From Thermodesulfobacteriota bacterium (GTDB lineage Bacteria > Desulfobacterota > BSN033 > UBA1163), in contig JASEIE010000237.1 of the NCBI GenBank assembly GCA_030024065.1, forward strand, positions 1 to 6,183: a stretch of 6,183 bases of DNA. Direction: 5' to 3'. Below the pieces are notes generated by a model. That model was not told where the DNA came from, did not search any database, and saw nothing but the letters and a program-made list of their open reading frames with translations. Both the position numbers and the translations under genes were made by a program. Positions 5,153 through 6,183 of this stretch are shown here, in pieces. Position 1 is the first letter of the stretch, and each line of letters begins with the position of its first letter.

Positions 5153-6183
5153 TCATAAACCCTTCTTCTTCGAACTCTTTTTATAGTGAAGCTCCATCTT
5201 TTTACTCCACCCCCTGACATTCTTCTGCTTCATCCGGCTGATGGCAAGGGCTCCTTCCGGAACATCTTTCGTGACCGTCGTGCCTGCGCCGATGGAAGCA
5301 TGACTTCCGACTTTGACGGGAGCCACCAACTCCACATTCGATCCAACAAAGACACGGTCACCGATGACCGTCTGATGTTTCTCAAAACCATCGTAGTTGC
5401 AGGTGATCGTTCCTGCCCCGATGTTGACCTCTTCTCCGACGAGGGAGTCTCCGATATAGGCGAGGTGGTTGGCTTTGGAACCCTTCCCGATGACCGATTT
5501 CTTCACCTCCACGAAGTTTCCGATCTTTGCGTTCGTCTTCACCTCGCTCAAAGGTCTCAGGTGGGCGAAGGGACCAATGGAAGCGCCATCTTCGATCTTG
5601 CTCTCCGTGATGACAGAGCTGGAGCGAATGGTAACCTCGTTGCCGATGACCGAATCTAAAATCTTTGTGTTCGGCTCAACGCTACATCGCTCGCCGATCC
5701 GGGTTTTCCCCTGGAGGGTGCAATTGGGGTGGAGAATGGTGTCTTTGCCCACCTCCACGGTTCGATCCACATAAGCCGTCCTGGGGTCAATGATTGTCAC
5801 GCCCGAGAGCATCAACTCTTTCACCTTCTCCTGCCTGAGCGCTTCGTTGGCAATAGCCAGATCCTCTCGGGTATTGATTCCCATCACCTCCGTCGGATTG
5901 GCCGCCATATGAGCAGAACATCTCAAATCTTTCTTCCTCGCCACCCCTACCAGGTCGGTCAGATAGTATTCACCCTGGGCATTCTCCTTTCCGATCTCCT
6001 TCAGACCTTCGGTAAGGAAAGGAGCCCTCATACAGAAAATTCCCGTGTTGATCTCCCGGATCAGTCTCTCCTCATCCGAAGCATCCTTCTCCTCCACGAT
6101 CCTTTCTAGCCAGCCTTCCTCGCCCCGTATGATCCGGCCATATCCGTAGGGATCTTTGACCACGGCGGTAAGCACTGCGAGTG
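5153..6183 (-). CDS. glmU: bifunctional GlmU, 5'-truncated by the window edge
   Basis: GlmU acetylates glucosamine-1-phosphate and then couples it to UTP to give UDP-GlcNAc. The reading frame is open through the window edge, leaving 342 codons; alignment to E. coli numbering suggests about 125 N-terminal residues (including the nucleotide-binding start) lie outside. Numbering from the Val codon at 6173-6175, the remaining uridylyltransferase part has DPYGYGRIIR (8-17), EINTGIF (41-47) and NAQGEYYLTD (65-74). A left-handed beta-helix of hexapeptide repeats follows (about 128-310). Acetyltransferase residues equivalent to E. coli Arg333, Lys351, His363, Tyr366, Asn377 and Lys392 are all kept (Arg207, Lys225, His237, Tyr240, Asn251, Lys266) with identical spacing. 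NIGAGTITCNYDG (251-263) is canonical. The tail is lysine-rich and ends KKSSKKKGL. That Val codon is a GTG but lies mid-protein and is not the start. Confidence 0.97.
   Translation of the reverse strand, partial: LAVLTAVVKDPYGYGRIIRGEEGWLERIVEEKDASDEERLIREINTGIFCMRAPFLTEGLKEIGKENAQGEYYLTDLVGVARKKDLRCSAHMAANPTEVMGINTREDLAIANEALRQEKVKELMLSGVTIIDPRTAYVDRTVEVGKDTILHPNCTLQGKTRIGERCSVEPNTKILDSVIGNEVTIRSSSVITESKIEDGASIGPFAHLRPLSEVKTNAKIGNFVEVKKSVIGKGSKANHLAYIGDSLVGEEVNIGAGTITCNYDGFEKHQTVIGDRVFVGSNVELVAPVKVGSHASIGAGTTVTKDVPEGALAISRMKQKNVRGWSKKMELHYKKSSKKKGL

Noticed and set aside
6173..6175. GTG as the start of the glmU product
   Set aside because: It falls in the middle of the uridylyltransferase domain, the frame stays open to the window edge, and about 125 expected N-terminal residues are missing.

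Overview
The window carries four genes, all transcribed on the minus strand. Read in the direction of transcription (right to left) they are glmU (5' end cut by the window edge), glmS, a pcrA/uvrD-type DNA helicase gene and a small gene for a protein with two ACT domains of the GcvR type. The proteins look bacterial and Gram-negative-like. Roughly balanced base composition, a stand-alone GcvR-like protein and AT-rich low-complexity repeats between genes make me lean towards a deltaproteobacterium in the broad sense (Desulfobacterota or a relative), probably from an environmental genome. This is an inference from general resemblance; no 16S rRNA or other marker is present.

Layout: 1-83 lies beyond the last minus-strand gene and holds a small 7-bp stem hairpin and possibly the tail of a convergent plus-strand gene. 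84-623 is the ACT-domain gene. 624-720 is a spacer with a G-rich 16-bp tandem repeat that folds back on a C-rich partner. 721-2976 is the helicase. 2977-3085 is an AT-rich spacer with inverted copies of a GCAAATT/ATTGCAAAAT motif. 3086-4915 is glmS. 4916-5152 is the longest spacer, with a 138-bp segment bounded by perfect 14-bp inverted repeats, an internal 20-bp near-palindrome, a candidate sigma70-type promoter pointing at glmS, and an AT-rich hairpin just before glmS. 5153-6183 is the 3' three quarters of glmU.

GlmS (fructose-6-phosphate to glucosamine-6-phosphate) and GlmU (glucosamine-1-phosphate to UDP-GlcNAc) are the first and last enzymes of UDP-GlcNAc synthesis, which feeds peptidoglycan and lipopolysaccharide. 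The middle enzyme, GlmM, is not in the window. The helicase (repair and replication) and the ACT protein (probable amino-acid-responsive regulator) have no evident link to that pathway and may simply be co-directional neighbours. All four coding regions look intact and conserved, with no frameshift and no missing catalytic residue. I found no defence system, transposase gene, CRISPR array or RNA gene. The unexplained material is confined to the spacers, each of which carries a different kind of repeat or fold-back.
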